Positions 29,791 to 39,732 of a stretch of DNA of 64,000 nt are shown in pieces. The stretch's first letter is position 1. Each line of letters starts with the position of its first letter. The DNA comes from Symbiodinium natans. Lineage: Eukaryota > Sar > Dinophyceae > Suessiales > Symbiodiniaceae. Location: the NCBI GenBank assembly GCA_905221605.1, contig CAJNDS010002075.1, forward strand, positions 637,317-701,316, read 5' to 3'. Under the pieces are notes generated by a model, which saw only the letters and a program-made list of their open reading frames with translations, had not been told where the DNA came from and made no database searches. The position numbers were made by a program, and so were the translations under genes.

Positions 29791-29900
29791 TGTGCAACGC
29801 CTTCTGGCGCTGGGCCAGGGCACGGATCTGCCGTGTCTGCCTCCAGTCTGAAGCTCGAAATCCCACTCCATTTCTCTCAGAAAACCGACACCCAAACCCC
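29781..29900 (+). CDS. Putative cysteine-containing exon
   Basis: Acceptor CATTCTCATTCTCGCAG|G; phase 0 reading EQPVCNAFWRWARARICRVC, with a C-x2-C at its end. The same upstream sequence at 39430-39732 leads instead into the thioesterase exon. Right border not resolved. Confidence 0.4.
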
Positions 29901-29923
29901 ATGAAGCTCGGACACGTACGCCC

Positions 29924-30145
29924 CTACACGATGGAGACTGGTTGGGCAACTCCCAGCCTGAGGCAGTCCTGCTTGTAGTCAGAATCGGAATCATGACACT
30001 TGCAAACGAGAAAAGAAGTTAAGAACATGATGCTTCCCAGATGAAGGTTCAGGGAACTAGGCCAAAGGGTCTGCAGAGTTTTCGAAAGCCAAGATTGGCC
30101 GAGATTGAGCCATGTATGTGGGATGCCCTGCCTCGGCTCGTGCAT
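29924..30145 (-). CDS. Hypothetical ORF, 73 codons
   Basis: Minus frame with a hydrophobic segment (SIMFLTSFLVC) and an acidic DSDSD. No family recognised. Confidence 0.25.
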   Translation of the reverse strand: MHEPRQGIPHTWLNLGQSWLSKTLQTLWPSSLNLHLGSIMFLTSFLVCKCHDSDSDYKQDCLRLGVAQPVSIV

Positions 30146-30260
30146 CTAAGGGTGTTACAAAGAGCGACTCGACGAGGCCTGTTTAACCCCCCCCCCCAGC
30201 CCACCCCCTAATGACCAAGCCACCCCCCCAACAAAGGGCCACTTTTGGCATAATGTAGGC

Positions 30261-30488
30261 CTAGGAGTCCAGGCTCTCATATGAAAAGGGTGAGTTACGC
30301 ATCCTGGTCGAGTCCTTGTGATCCGCCGCGAAGTGCTCGGCTTGTGGACGGCAAGCGGCACACACGTATGCACGGCTGATGTTGTCTGGGAGCGCCCCGG
30401 CAGGAAAGCCGAAGGGCTGCGCGTGCTCGGAGCAGAAGCGCTGGTTGCGCAGAAGGCACTCCTGCGGCAACCGGACATTCCCCCAAAC
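30261..30488 (-). CDS. Putative Cys/His-rich terminal exon
   Basis: Minus frame with strong G/C third positions: PQECLLRNQRFCSEHAQPFG, later SRAYVCAACRPQAEHFAAD, then TAG. The pattern C-x7-C-x2-H and C-x2-C plus H suggests a small zinc-binding domain, but I cannot name the family. Upstream on minus lies GGGCCCGCAG| and telomere-like sequence, as expected for an intron here. Confidence 0.45.
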   Translation of the reverse strand, partial: VWGNVRLPQECLLRNQRFCSEHAQPFGFPAGALPDNISRAYVCAACRPQAEHFAADHKDSTRMRNSPFSYESLDS

Positions 30489-30559
30489 CTCTGCGGGCCC
30501 AAACCCAAACCCCCAAAGCAAACGCCGTAAACCTCCACAGCACCCTAAACGTCAAGACC

Positions 30560-30820
30560 TCAACCCCAAAACCACCGAAGCTTCTAGGAGGACCCCCTAA
30601 GCCCCCCGCCTGCAGAAAGGCCGGAGTCTGCAGAAAGCGGTTGAAGCCATCCTCTGCCTGGCAAGGGCTTAGGGTTGTTTAGGGCTTAGTGCGATAGCCG
30701 AAGGGATGAACAGGCTTTAGGGTGTAGGGTGTAGGGTTTAGGGTTTAGGGTTAGGGCTTTGAAGGTTTTACTACTTTAGGATTTAAACTGCACTTACTCG
30801 GCTGAAGCTCCGGAAGCTCA
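30560..30820. other. Return of telomeric repeat
   Basis: C-like remnants (30483-30600) and G units (30660-30760). The plus reading GRSLQKAVEAILCLARA at 30610-30668 may be an exon. Confidence 0.6.
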
Positions 30821-30821
30821 G

Positions 30822-30902
30822 GGAGCCCGAAATCCTTCAAATGCAAAAGCCGCCTTCTCGCAAGCTGGGCACTCCCTCCTCTTGGGACAGTTCATGGATG
30901 AG
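30822..30902 (+). CDS. Putative coding exon, 81 bp, phase 0-0
   Basis: Acceptor GGAAGCTCAG|GGAG; 27 codons; donor ATGGATGAG|GTGTAG. Includes SNAKAAFSQAGHSLLLGQFM. Reading through the donor gives an immediate TAG, which fits an exon end. Confidence 0.55.
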
Positions 30903-30924
30903 GTGTAGTCCTTGTCTTTCAGGG

Positions 30925-31070
30925 TTTAGGCTTTAGGGTTTAGGGTTTAGGGTTTAGGGTTTAGGGTTTAGGGTTTAGGGGTTAGGGGTTAGGGGTTAGG
31001 GTTTAGGGTTTAGGGTTTAGGGTTTAGGGTTTAGGGTTTAGGGTTTAGGGTTTAGGGTTTAGGGTTTAGG
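30925..31070 (+). repeat. TTTAGGG array
   Basis: About 19 units with three GGGGTTA variants; its last unit supplies the acceptor of 31070-31118. Confidence 0.97.
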
Positions 31071-31118
31071 AGGCTCCATGGGCTTCTTGAAGTTGAAGGC
31101 TTTTGGAGAGTTTCAAAG
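31070..31118 (+). CDS. Putative small coding exon, 49 bp
   Basis: Acceptor from the array itself (GGGTTTAG|GAGG), donor TTTCAAAG|GTGAGC. 2 + 45 + 2 nt, GSMGFLKLKAFGEFQ. Confidence 0.5.
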
Positions 31119-31199
31119 GTGAGCGGTTGCTTCGCTCCAAAATTCTCAAGGGCCGGCCCTAGGTAGCGCGGAAGAGTGCAGAGGGTCTGGGAGTCTGGG

Positions 31200-31290
31200 G
31201 TTTAGGGGTTTAGGGTTTAGGGTTTAGGGTTTAGGGTTTAGGGTTTAGGGTTTAGGGTTTAGGGTTTAGGGTTTAGGGTTTAGGGTTTAG
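31200..31290 (+). repeat. TTTAGGG array
   Basis: About 12 units. Confidence 0.97.
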
Positions 31291-31310
31291 GGTTAGGGCT
31301 TTGGTAAGGC

Positions 31311-31541
31311 TTGAGAGGTATGAGATTCCTTTTAGCAGTGTGTGCACATGTCCCCAGAAAACTAACACTGAACCCTCACACACATCCAAAACTCCGAATC
31401 CAGAACTCTATACCACCACCACGGCTGTTGCGTGCCACAGTAGGTGGAATTGCAATCGGATCTCCTAACATCCACACATGTGCATTTCCCAAAACAGCGG
31501 TACCCCTCATATACCCAAAATACGATGATAACCCTTACTAG
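31311..31541 (+). CDS. Hypothetical ORF, 76 codons
   Basis: Plus frame; the second half (GGIAIGSPNIHTCAFPKTAV then PLIYPKYDDNPY, stop) follows a CCACAG| and looks like a terminal exon. No family recognised. Confidence 0.35.
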   Translation: MRGMRFLLAVCAHVPRKLTLNPHTHPKLRIQNSIPPPRLLRATVGGIAIGSPNIHTCAFPKTAVPLIYPKYDDNPY

Positions 31542-31756
31542 AGGAACCCTGATTCACTTGGACCTCATCGGCTTTTCGGGTCTAGGGTTGAAAAGGGTTC
31601 AGCATTTCGGGTCTAGGGGATCGTTGGTTCAGGATTGGGGGTTTAGGAGTTCCTCGAAACTCCCACTGCCCGCCCGGACAGCGCTCCCAAGTTCAGAGCT
31701 TGGGGCTCTGAGGGCGTGAAAGGGGTGTTGAGGTTCCCCCGTCTGCACGTGTTCGC

Positions 31757-31798
31757 ACGCGTCCCCCCCCCCCCCCCCGGGCGGGGGGGGGGGGGGTT
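31757..31798. repeat. Poly-C / poly-G pair
   Basis: A run of about 17 C, GGGC, then about 14 G; can fold back. The duplicate at 40718 keeps only the C side. Confidence 0.95.
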
Positions 31799-31925
31799 TG
31801 GCGAATGAACAGCTTTGGCGATTTCAGGGCTTCACGGCTCATTGGGGCTTCAGGGCTCTAGGCTTCGAGGGTGTTCAGGAGTTAGTCAAACATCCCGCCG
31901 CCTGAACAGCACAGGTAAGCCAAGT

Positions 31926-32256
31926 TCAGGGAAAGGAAAGGCCGCAGGCTCCTATGCTGACGCTGCTTAAGTTCATGAAGCGCGGACGCGCTGCAGCTTC
32001 CTTGTCCTCGGTGAACGTTTCCGTGACGTCTGCCTGCCAAGGGTTCCATGCTGCGAGCCAAATTCCCATGAAGGACAGACCCCGCCTCAGCATCCTCGAT
32101 AAGACAGACGCGAGGTCCCACGCACAGTCTGCCTCAATGCCGAAGTGGTCGGTGTCGTTGAGGTGCTTGGGCAGGAACACAGCTGCGCACGCAAATGCTT
32201 CAGCCTTGTCCATCAAATTCCGCTGGACTGGCAGCACCTCGGGGAACTTGGGCCAT
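31926..32256 (-). CDS. Thioesterase-like gene, minus copy, 3' exon
   Basis: Continues the thioesterase of 32319-32880. It carries the likely catalytic histidine in HLNDTDHFGIEADCAWDL and ends with a tryptophan-containing tail and TGA. Relative to the plus copy there are two extra bases near its start, so joining at the first GT would shift frame. A donor 21 bases further in (TTGTTGG|GTTTT) would restore it. The tail looks native here and is shifted in the plus copy. Confidence 0.5.
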
Positions 32257-32318
32257 CTTACGACATAGCCATCCACAACCCGAAAACCCCAAAAAAAACC
32301 CAACAAAAAAACCCAAAC

Positions 32319-32880
32319 CAGACTGCATCCGAGGCGCGGCTGTTCTCATTGCCATCATGTTGACTTCCAGTGCGAGGAGCTGCCAGTGATAAGGAGCTCT
32401 GTTCTTGAGCAAGGCCTTCGGCTCCATTTCTGCGTCACCAGTCCAGTGGGGTACATTTAGGGTGTCCAGCGCCATGATCCCCCTGACCGCAAAGCCAGTG
32501 GACTCCAGCCTCTGGGCTACGTCGTGCGCCATCAAGCCGCCGTGGCTGTGACCTACCAGCACCAGGTCCAGAACCTGCATTGTTTGGTTCCGTGCAGCTT
32601 GCCAGGTTGGCAGGTGAAGAATGGCCCGGCAAAACAGCACACTTGGCATCTGCCCGAACATCAGCATCTCCTCAACAGGCTCGATTCCCAAGCAGTTTGT
32701 CGCAACGGCCTTCACCAGATTCGTTGCTTTGTCCACGACCCGCGCTGCCATCATCAATCGCGCCCAGAAACGACGAAGTTCTGCATTGAGCCCTGGCATG
32801 TCCCCCCGCGAGAGACACACATACTGTACAAGCCTGCCTGCCCAGATTTGGCAGTGTGAATTCAGGGAATTCAGGGACAT
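32319..32880 (-). CDS. Thioesterase / alpha-beta hydrolase-like gene, minus copy, main exon
   Basis: Minus frame of 187 codons before the intron. Near residue 112 is the nucleophile elbow VLVGHSHGGLMAHD (G-x-S-x-G), followed about 27 residues on by IMALDT, the expected position of the catalytic Asp in polyketide/peptide-synthetase thioesterases. The first 45 residues have no counterpart in the plus copy and may be intron or another exon. The intron (32257-32318) is itself telomere-like (TTTGGG, TTTTGGGG). Probably a discrete or terminal thioesterase that releases acyl chains; the substrate cannot be told. Confidence 0.6.
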
Positions 32881-33143
32881 TCATCGGGGAGAAACTCCCG
32901 TACTTGGCGAATCAGGGCCCTGAAGTTACCATGCCAGTGAGTGCAAGGCCATGCCAATGAAGTTTCAGCTTCGTCTGTGGATTGGACTTGAGTACTTCTC
33001 TTGGGCAGATGGCATCGAGCAGTCAAATGAACTCAGGAATGTGACGCGGCTTCCACTGCCAGTTGTGAAGTCTGCCGGGCACCTGGCACCAGCACCTGGA
33101 TTCGTGCTTTCTGTAGTCAGATGAGCTTAGGCGGCCTCAGCCT

Positions 33144-33743
33144 TTGCTCGCTTCATGCCGAACTTCATCCTTCCGATGTTGGGAAGGCCCGGCGCAGCTT
33201 TTTTTTGTTGCAGCCTCGACCTGTGGGATGAAACAGCTGGGCACGCGGCTGCTGCACCATCATAGTCGAGATGCGAAGCAGAGGAATTCAGAGGGCTGCA
33301 CTGACCCCACAGCAATCCAGCAATCTTTGCAAACGACCCAAGTCTGGGACCCCAAGCCATCAAGTGGAAATAGCAGATCCGCAGGCCCGCCGCCTCAGTG
33401 TTTGCTCCGAATGCCGTGGCTACGCCTTCCGAGAGCCGCTGCGTGCACGGTACCGGGGCCCAGCGGATGGCAAGTCTTGCGAGGCATTCTCCCGTCGGAT
33501 TGGGGTCGGATTTGGGGCCTGAGGCCGTGCGGGCTGCCCGGGCGGCTTTCTTCTCCGCATGCCTGGCAGCTACGACGCCACGCCTTGGAATCTATGGTCC
33601 TGCGGCGACGCTGGAGGAAGCACTGGATTGCGCGGGCTGCAACTTGGGCTGCACATTCCGGCAAAGTGTGGGAAGGCGATAAAAAGCCAAAACTTTACAC
33701 TCCGTCTGAAAGACACTGTGGGTTGTTCCAAAAGGAGTATTAA
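33144..33743 (+). CDS. Hypothetical ORF region
   Basis: Plus frame of 199 codons with two other plus frames open in part. One reads SVCSECRGYAFREPLRARYR, another ends CAGCNLGCTFRQSVGRR. Frame choice is uncertain and no domain is recognised. Confidence 0.25.
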   Translation: MLASCRTSSFRCWEGPAQLFFVAASTCGMKQLGTRLLHHHSRDAKQRNSEGCTDPTAIQQSLQTTQVWDPKPSSGNSRSAGPPPQCLLRMPWLRLPRAAACTVPGPSGWQVLRGILPSDWGRIWGLRPCGLPGRLSSPHAWQLRRHALESMVLRRRWRKHWIARAATWAAHSGKVWEGDKKPKLYTPSERHCGLFQKEY

Positions 33744-33871
33744 AGGAGCCCTGCAACATTCCAGCTTGCCTGCGTAGTGAGCTGACTTACTTTTCTGCCA
33801 AGGCAATCCTTACATCCTTGTCGCCCCAAAAGCTTGTATCCAAAAGCCCAAGCCCGAGCCACGACACGACA

Positions 33872-34285
33872 TCAAAACCCCAAACTGGGTGACGGATATA
33901 TGGAGAACGTGGGAAGTCCTGCTGGGGTTTCTGCGCAGACAATTGCAAGGTTCTGGGGCTCAAAATCATTACTGCCTGGCGCCTTATGCGTGTGAGTGTG
34001 ACTGCGAAAAATGCTTGCACACAAGTCTAAAACCGAAGACGAGCGTGCTGGGAGGTGAAGATTGTGGCAAGACGTAAAGACACCCCCCGACCCCACGCAA
34101 GCCCGCCTCCCCAACCCTGTCAAGGCTTTCTTATCCGCAGAATCCCAGGCCCAAACCCTCAACCCTCCAAGCTCGTAAACTTTATGGGGCCGTACCCCAC
34201 TCGATATGAAATGTTCTCTGACTGTAGTTTGCAGAAGAATGGCAATGCCCATCCAACCCTAAACCCATTTTTGGGATTTTCTTAG
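33872..34285. other. Interval with short ORFs only
   Basis: A minus frame (33872-34252) and a plus frame (34055-34285) are open; neither has motifs. Telomeric units resume at 34270. Confidence 0.4.
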
Positions 34286-34394
34286 CCTAAACCCTAAACC
34301 CTAAACTCTAAACCCTAAACCCTAGACTCCAAACCCCAAATCCTACTTGGATTGTTCGGTGCTCTACAAGGCCGTAACCCCTAAACCCTAAACC

Positions 34395-34850
34395 CTTACT
34401 ACGGTTTAGGGTTTGCGGTTTCGGGCTTAGGGATTAGCTCAACAGCAGCCCTAACCCAAATTCGCTCCCCCCCCCCCCCCCCCAACTCAACCCTCAACCC
34501 TCAACCCTCAACCCTTCACCCTCAACCCCTCAACCCCTCAACCCCTCAACCCTCAACCCTAAACCCTAAACCCTAAACCCTAAAACCTAAAACCTAAAAC
34601 CCTACAACCCCAAAACCCAAAAACCCCGAAGCCCGATATAGGGTTTAGGGTTTAGGGCTTAGGGTTTAGGATTTAGAGTTTAGGCAAACTCGTCAACACC
34701 TGCAGGCCTAAGCGCTCGCACAGTTTTGAGAGCCTGAGGCCTGGCAGCAAGCCAGGGTCACTTCTTTGCAGCAGCGACGGTGTGAGAAAACAGGCCCTCC
34801 GAACCCTAGAAGCCTAAAAGCCCACACGCCCCTCTAAAAGCCCTCACTAG
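34395..34850 (+). repeat. Direct segmental duplication, copy 1
   Basis: Matches 40950-41482: TTAGGGTTTGCGGTTTCGGG, poly-C, CCCTCAA units, AACACCTGCAGGCCTAAGCG, AAACAGGCCCTCCGAACCCT. Confidence 0.93.
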
Positions 34851-34939
34851 TAGGATTCGCTCTTTGACGTACTAAACCCTAAACCCTAAACCCTAAACCC
34901 CAAACCCCAAACCCTAAACCCTAAACCCTAAACTCTAAA

Positions 34940-35125
34940 CCCGCACAGCTAGTTGGGCAGAATTTTGACCCCATGGCACGCGCCAGGCTGCTTGACCGTC
35001 TGCTCTTTATCGTGGCAATCTTTGCGGGCTCTCTGCCTTCCAGTGGTGCCTTGAGGGCTACCTTCGCACTGGCGAAGCCAACCCACAAAACGAGGTATGG
35101 GTTTCCTTCTGGACGTGCAGATATT
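34940..35125 (+). repeat. R1 repeat, partial unit
   Basis: Begins inside the R1 unit at GGGCAGAATTTTGACCCC and ends after GGTTTCCTTCTGGACGTGCA, cut off on both sides. Confidence 0.9.
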
Positions 35126-35562
35126 CTCCTCGACCAAAATCCTCAATGCCAAGACCCTCAATCCATGCGGTTCTTGAAGGTTTCTCAAGCAGGTTTATAG
35201 ACATAGATCTAGTCTGCCGGACTTATACCCCTACTTAAAGCTGCCCATGAACCTTCAAGTAGGCAACCCTTGACCCTAAACCTTGAACCCCATCCCTAAA
35301 CCCCAAAAACCCTAAACCCTAAACCCTGGCCTAAGTACCTTAAGGTTCCCACGTATAATTGCCCGTGCCAGAAGGAACCTCAGACCTGAACCGCTTCAGG
35401 CATTGGTTCTCTGCGGAGGATTCAGCAGCCTCGGCGGCTCCTGCACTCTGCGGCAGTGGTGAGCATGCAACCTCCGCTCGACGTTAACGTAAGATCGTGT
35501 CACGCCATAATTTCGCTGAGGCAGCAAGGCTCGCTGACATCACTAGTGGGGCACCCTGAAGA

Positions 35563-35838
35563 GTGGAAACGTTGTCCTTTGCTGCCTCAGCACGCCGTCA
35601 AGACTTCCAAGACAAACTGAAGGCGCGGAGAAATGCTGCCATTCGTGCAAACTACTGCAAGCTTGCAAGTCTCGCCGCTTGCCGTGTAGTGCAGTTGCCA
35701 AGACACGTGAGCAAGCTGTATGCTTTGATCAAGCCGCAGCGCCCGAGCTTAGCTCGAGTTTTTGGTTTACAGAGTTTGTTTTGCGGTGCGCTGCCATGGC
35801 AGAGCTTCCGAAGCAGTGTGACTCTACCATGGAGTTGA
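35563..35838 (+). CDS. Hypothetical ORF, 91 codons
   Basis: Plus frame, basic N-terminal half (RQDFQDKLKARRNAAIRANY) then a serine/leucine-rich part. A second plus frame at 35785-35978 (ELPKQCDSTMELITSNILAR) looks coding too. No family seen. Upstream, 35390-35460 shares GGATTCAGCAGCCTCG with 44333. Confidence 0.35.
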   Translation: METLSFAASARRQDFQDKLKARRNAAIRANYCKLASLAACRVVQLPRHVSKLYALIKPQRPSLARVFGLQSLFCGALPWQSFRSSVTLPWS

Positions 35839-35959
35839 TCACCAGCAACATCCTTGCCCGGAAGCTGCGCTTGCAACCAAGTATCGCAAGAGTTCACCGG
35901 CAAGAGCCGAGAAGCTTCGCATCGCGCCCTGCTGGCGTGGGCAACGCTATCGTCATGGT

Positions 35960-37495
35960 GCAACAAATGTCTTGCCGGGCTTTCCCGTCGCCCTTTTCGG
36001 CTTGTGGCTTTTTTGCATCGGGACGTGCAGCTGTGCCCCAACCGTCTGTGGCACTGGTGGGTGTTGCCTCCGTTGCCTCACAGTCCAGGCCCGCACAGCT
36101 TGAGGTGGGAAGAATTGTAGACCCTGTGGTGTGTACCAGGCTGCTTTATGCTGGCTTTCAGGACACATCATGTGTCTGCCTGAACACATCAGCCTTCGCG
36201 AATTCTCTGCTTTCCAACGGTGCCTTGAAGGTTCTTCTTGCACTGGCGAGGCCAGCCCACACGATGAGCAGCGTGACACAGTCGTCCAGCCAGGCTGGCA
36301 ACGGCACAGCCTTCGTGCAAGTGTCTTGTTGCGTTCGCCCGTCGTTCTCTTCGGCTTATGGGTTTCCTGTTGAACGTGCAGCTGTGCACCAACAGTTTGT
36401 GGCACTTGTGCGTGTTGCCTCTCTTGAGTTTGGCAGAATTGTAAACCCTGTGCCACGCGCCAGGCTGCTTGATCGTCTGCTCTTTGACATGCCAATCTTT
36501 GCGGGTTCTCGGCCTTCCAATGGTGCCTTGAGGGCTACCTTCGCACTGGCGAAGCCAACCCACAAAACTATGGGTTTCCTTCTGGACGTGCAGCTGTGCA
36601 CCAACAGTGTGTGGCGCTTGTGAGTGTTGCCTCTGTTGCCTCACGGTCCAGCCCCGCACAGCTAGATGGGCAGAATTTTGACCCCATGGCACGCGCCAGG
36701 CTGCTTGACCGTCTGCTCTTTGACATGACAAGCTTGACAGGCTCTCTGCCTTCTCCCTGTCTTGTTGCGTTCGCCCGGCGCCCTTTTCGGTTATGGTGTC
36801 CTTCTGAATGTGCAGCTTTGCACCAGTGTGTGGCACTTGTTCGTGTTGCCTCTGTTGCCTCACAGTCCAGCCTTGCACAGCTTGACTTGGGCAGAATTGT
36901 AAACCCTGTGCCACGCGCCAGGCTGCTTGATCGTCTGCTCTTTGACATGCCAATCTTTGCGGGTTCTCGGCCTTCCAATGGTGCCTTGAGGGCTACCTTC
37001 GCACTGGCGAAGCCAACCCACAAAACGAGGTATGGGTTTCCTTCTGGACGTGCAGCTGTGCACCAACAGTGTGTGGCGCTTGTGAGTGTTGCCTCTGTTG
37101 CCTCACGGTCCAGCCCCGCACAGCTAGATGGGCAGAATTTTGACCCCATGGCACGCGCCAGGCTGCTTGACCGTCTGCTCTTTGACATGACAAGCTTGAC
37201 AGGCTCTCTGCCTTCTCCCTGTCTTGTTGCGTTCGCCCGGCGCCCTTTTCGGTTCTGGTGTCCTTCTGAATGTGCAGCTTTGCACCAGTGTGTGGCACTT
37301 GTTCGTGTTGCCTCTGTTGCCTCACAGTCCAGCCTTGCACAGCTTGACTTGGGCAGAATTGTAAACCCTGTGCCACGCGCCAGCCTGCTTGAACGTCTGC
37401 TCTTTGACATGCCAATCTTTGCGGGTTCTCGGCCTTCCAATGGTGCCTTGAGGGCTACCTTCGCGCTGGCGAAGCCAACCCACAAAAGTTTCTAA
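35960..37495 (+). repeat. R1 tandem cluster
   Basis: At least four R1 units. The last two (36575-37030 and 37037-37495) are nearly identical with a 462-bp period, a multiple of three, so long frames stay open on both strands (299 codons plus, 305 minus). Treated as repeat, not gene. Confidence 0.92.
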
Positions 37496-38360
37496 ACTCT
37501 GAACCCTGAACCCTAAACCCTGAACCCTGAACCCTAAACCCTAAACCCTAAACCCTAATTCCTAAACCCCCGTCGTAAGCCCATTTTGTATCCTGGGCTT
37601 TCGTGCAAACCCGACCAAACGAGACCGAGTCCTGCTTAGCCCTCAACCCTAAACAGCACCTGAAAGCCTTAAGAACCCTAAAATGCAGCGACCCAGCAGC
37701 TGCAGGGTTTTAAGGTTTGAAAATACATGGGTTTGGGGTGAAGGGCTTGGGCCCTTGGGGTTGGGGGCCCTGGTTGACACCGATGGGATGTCCCAGAAGT
37801 GACCATGAAGGTTCCCCAAGTGTGACATAAAAAGCAGGGTTCCTGTAATACGGATGAGTGTTTTTTGGGCTCGAGTAAGGGGGTGCGCCGATTTCGAGAA
37901 ATGCCCACGTTGCCCGAAGCCCTCCAGGCCCTCAAGGCCCTCAACCCTAAACCCTCAACCCTAAACCCTAAACCCTTAACCCTCAAACCCTAAACCCTAA
38001 ACCCTAAACCCTCAACCCCAAACCCTTAACCCTCAAACCCTAAGACCCTAAAACACGAAACCCACCCTGCCTCCGACGGCGGAAGGCTCCCACCGCAGGG
38101 TTAAAGGAACCCAAAGGAAGGGTGACTATCTTTTAGGGGGGGTCTAGGGTTTAGGGTTTAGCGTTTAGGGGTTCGGGGTTTAGACTTTCGAGGGTTTAGG
38201 ATCTCTGGGGCTTAGGGTTGGGGGTGTGTATGGCTTCGGGTGTAGGGATTAAAGTAGAAGGGGGGTACGGCAACGCGTAGAATGGGGCACATGTGATTTT
38301 CCTACAAGGGCCTCGTCAGACCTTTTGTTGAGTTTCTGGAACATGCAGGGCTTCCATCAG
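37496..38360. other. C-type telomeric stretch and diverged duplicate of 42690-43640
   Basis: CCCTAAA/CCCTGAA units at 37496-37570 and 37940-38070. The spacers share blocks with 42690-43640, such as AATGCCCACGTTGCCCGAAG, AAAGGAACCCAAAGG and CTTCCATCAGGGT. No gene seen. Confidence 0.65.
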
Positions 38361-38590
38361 GGTCCATATGTTGGTTGCTTGTGTAGCATGGTCTGTGAGA
38401 GGAGTCGTACGCACGGCAGGTCTAATCTCGGGGCACGCGATTGAGTCAACCGTTTTAGGGCCGAATTTTGGCCGAGCCAGAAACCACCCTCCCAGAACCA
38501 CAGCTTGAACCAACTCTGCGTGGGGCGCGAATGCTGCCTGCTCATAGGCATGTCATGCGTAATGTATGTCATCCGGCAGCCAGTGCAGAA
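38360..38590 (-). repeat. Dispersed repeat R2, copy 2
   Basis: Inverted match of 26000-26215. A weaker relative (GCCATGCGTGATGTG) lies near 43875. Confidence 0.85.
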
Positions 38591-38671
38591 TGAATCAACC
38601 ACCTTGTCAAACAGAAGGGATGCTGCTTGCTTCTGCTTGTGTTGGGTAAGGGCTCGAGGTACTTAGACCAT

Positions 38672-39345
38672 CTCTCTCTTGTTGCGTTCGCCCGGCGCCC
38701 TTTTCGGTTATGGGTGTCCTTCTGAATGTGCAGCTTTGCACCAACAGTGTGTGGCGCTTGTGAGTGTTGCGTCTGTTGCCTCACAGTCCAGCCTTGCACA
38801 GCTTGAGTGTGGCAGAATTGTAGGTGTGGCACGCGCCAGGCTGCTTGACCGTCTGCTCTTTATCGTGGCAATCTTTGCGGGCTCTCTGCCTTCCAGTGGT
38901 GCCTTGAGGGCTACCTTCGCACTGGCGAAGCCCACCCGCAAAACGAGGTGCGTGACAAGTTCGTTGAGTTCAGCCTGGCGATGGCAAGAATCTGAGCCGT
39001 CCCCCCCTAAACCCAAGAAGCGAAAGCTTGACCCCCCCCTTTTCCTGTCTTGTTGCGTTCGCCCATCGTTTTTTTGGGCTTATGGGTTTCCTTCTGGACG
39101 TGCAGCTGTGCACCAACGGTGTGTGGCGCTTGTGAGTGTTGCGTCTGTTGCCTCACAGTCCAGCCCTGCGCAGCTTGAGTGGGGCAGAATTGTAGGTGTG
39201 GCACGCGCCAGGCTGCTTGACCGTCTGCTCTTTATCGTGGCAATCTTTGCGGGCTCTCTGCCTTCCAGTGGTGCCTTAGGGGTTGCCTTCGCACTTGCGA
39301 AACCAACCCACAAAGCAAGCTGCGTGACAAAGTGTCCAGTTCAGC
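38672..39345 (+). repeat. R1 units in front of the thioesterase copy
   Basis: Two R1 units in frame with the downstream exon, producing a 512-codon open frame (38679-40217). The fusion is probably fortuitous: a splice acceptor lies at 39732. Confidence 0.88.
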
Positions 39346-39732
39346 CTGGCGATGGCATCGCCTGTGGCCCTCTTCAGCTGATTGGGTTTCCTTTTGAACG
39401 TGCATCTGTGCACCGTGCCTTCGGGGCTACCGTGCACAGCCAGCCCAGCCAAAGGGGACCCATCGCGCAAGCGTGGGGCCGTGTTCGACCATCGTTTGAT
39501 TCGACAAATGCCGGCCCTGGTCTCATGATTTCCGAACACGCAGCTTCGCATCAACACTCGATAGTCCCAATGAGGTTTCCAGAGTTACTGCGCGATCCTG
39601 GGGTCCCTTCCCTACGTCATTCCAAGCTACCAGTGTGCCCAAAGAATCAAACCGGGGGAGTATCGTCGCAAATTTCCCTGCCCGGTGTCCGCAGACCCTC
39701 ACCTACAGCGCCTTACATTCTCATTCTCGCAG

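Larger units (their letters stand above)
31545..32753 (-). repeat. Inverted segmental duplication, left copy
   Basis: Matches 39733-40945 in reverse orientation, including a thioesterase gene body, a poly-C/poly-G tract and telomere-like flanks, with scattered indels. Confidence 0.93.

Noticed and set aside
36568-37495. About 300-codon ORFs on both strands of the R1 cluster as a real repeat protein
   Set aside because: Both strands are equally open because the period is a multiple of three; no family recognised, so annotated as repeat.
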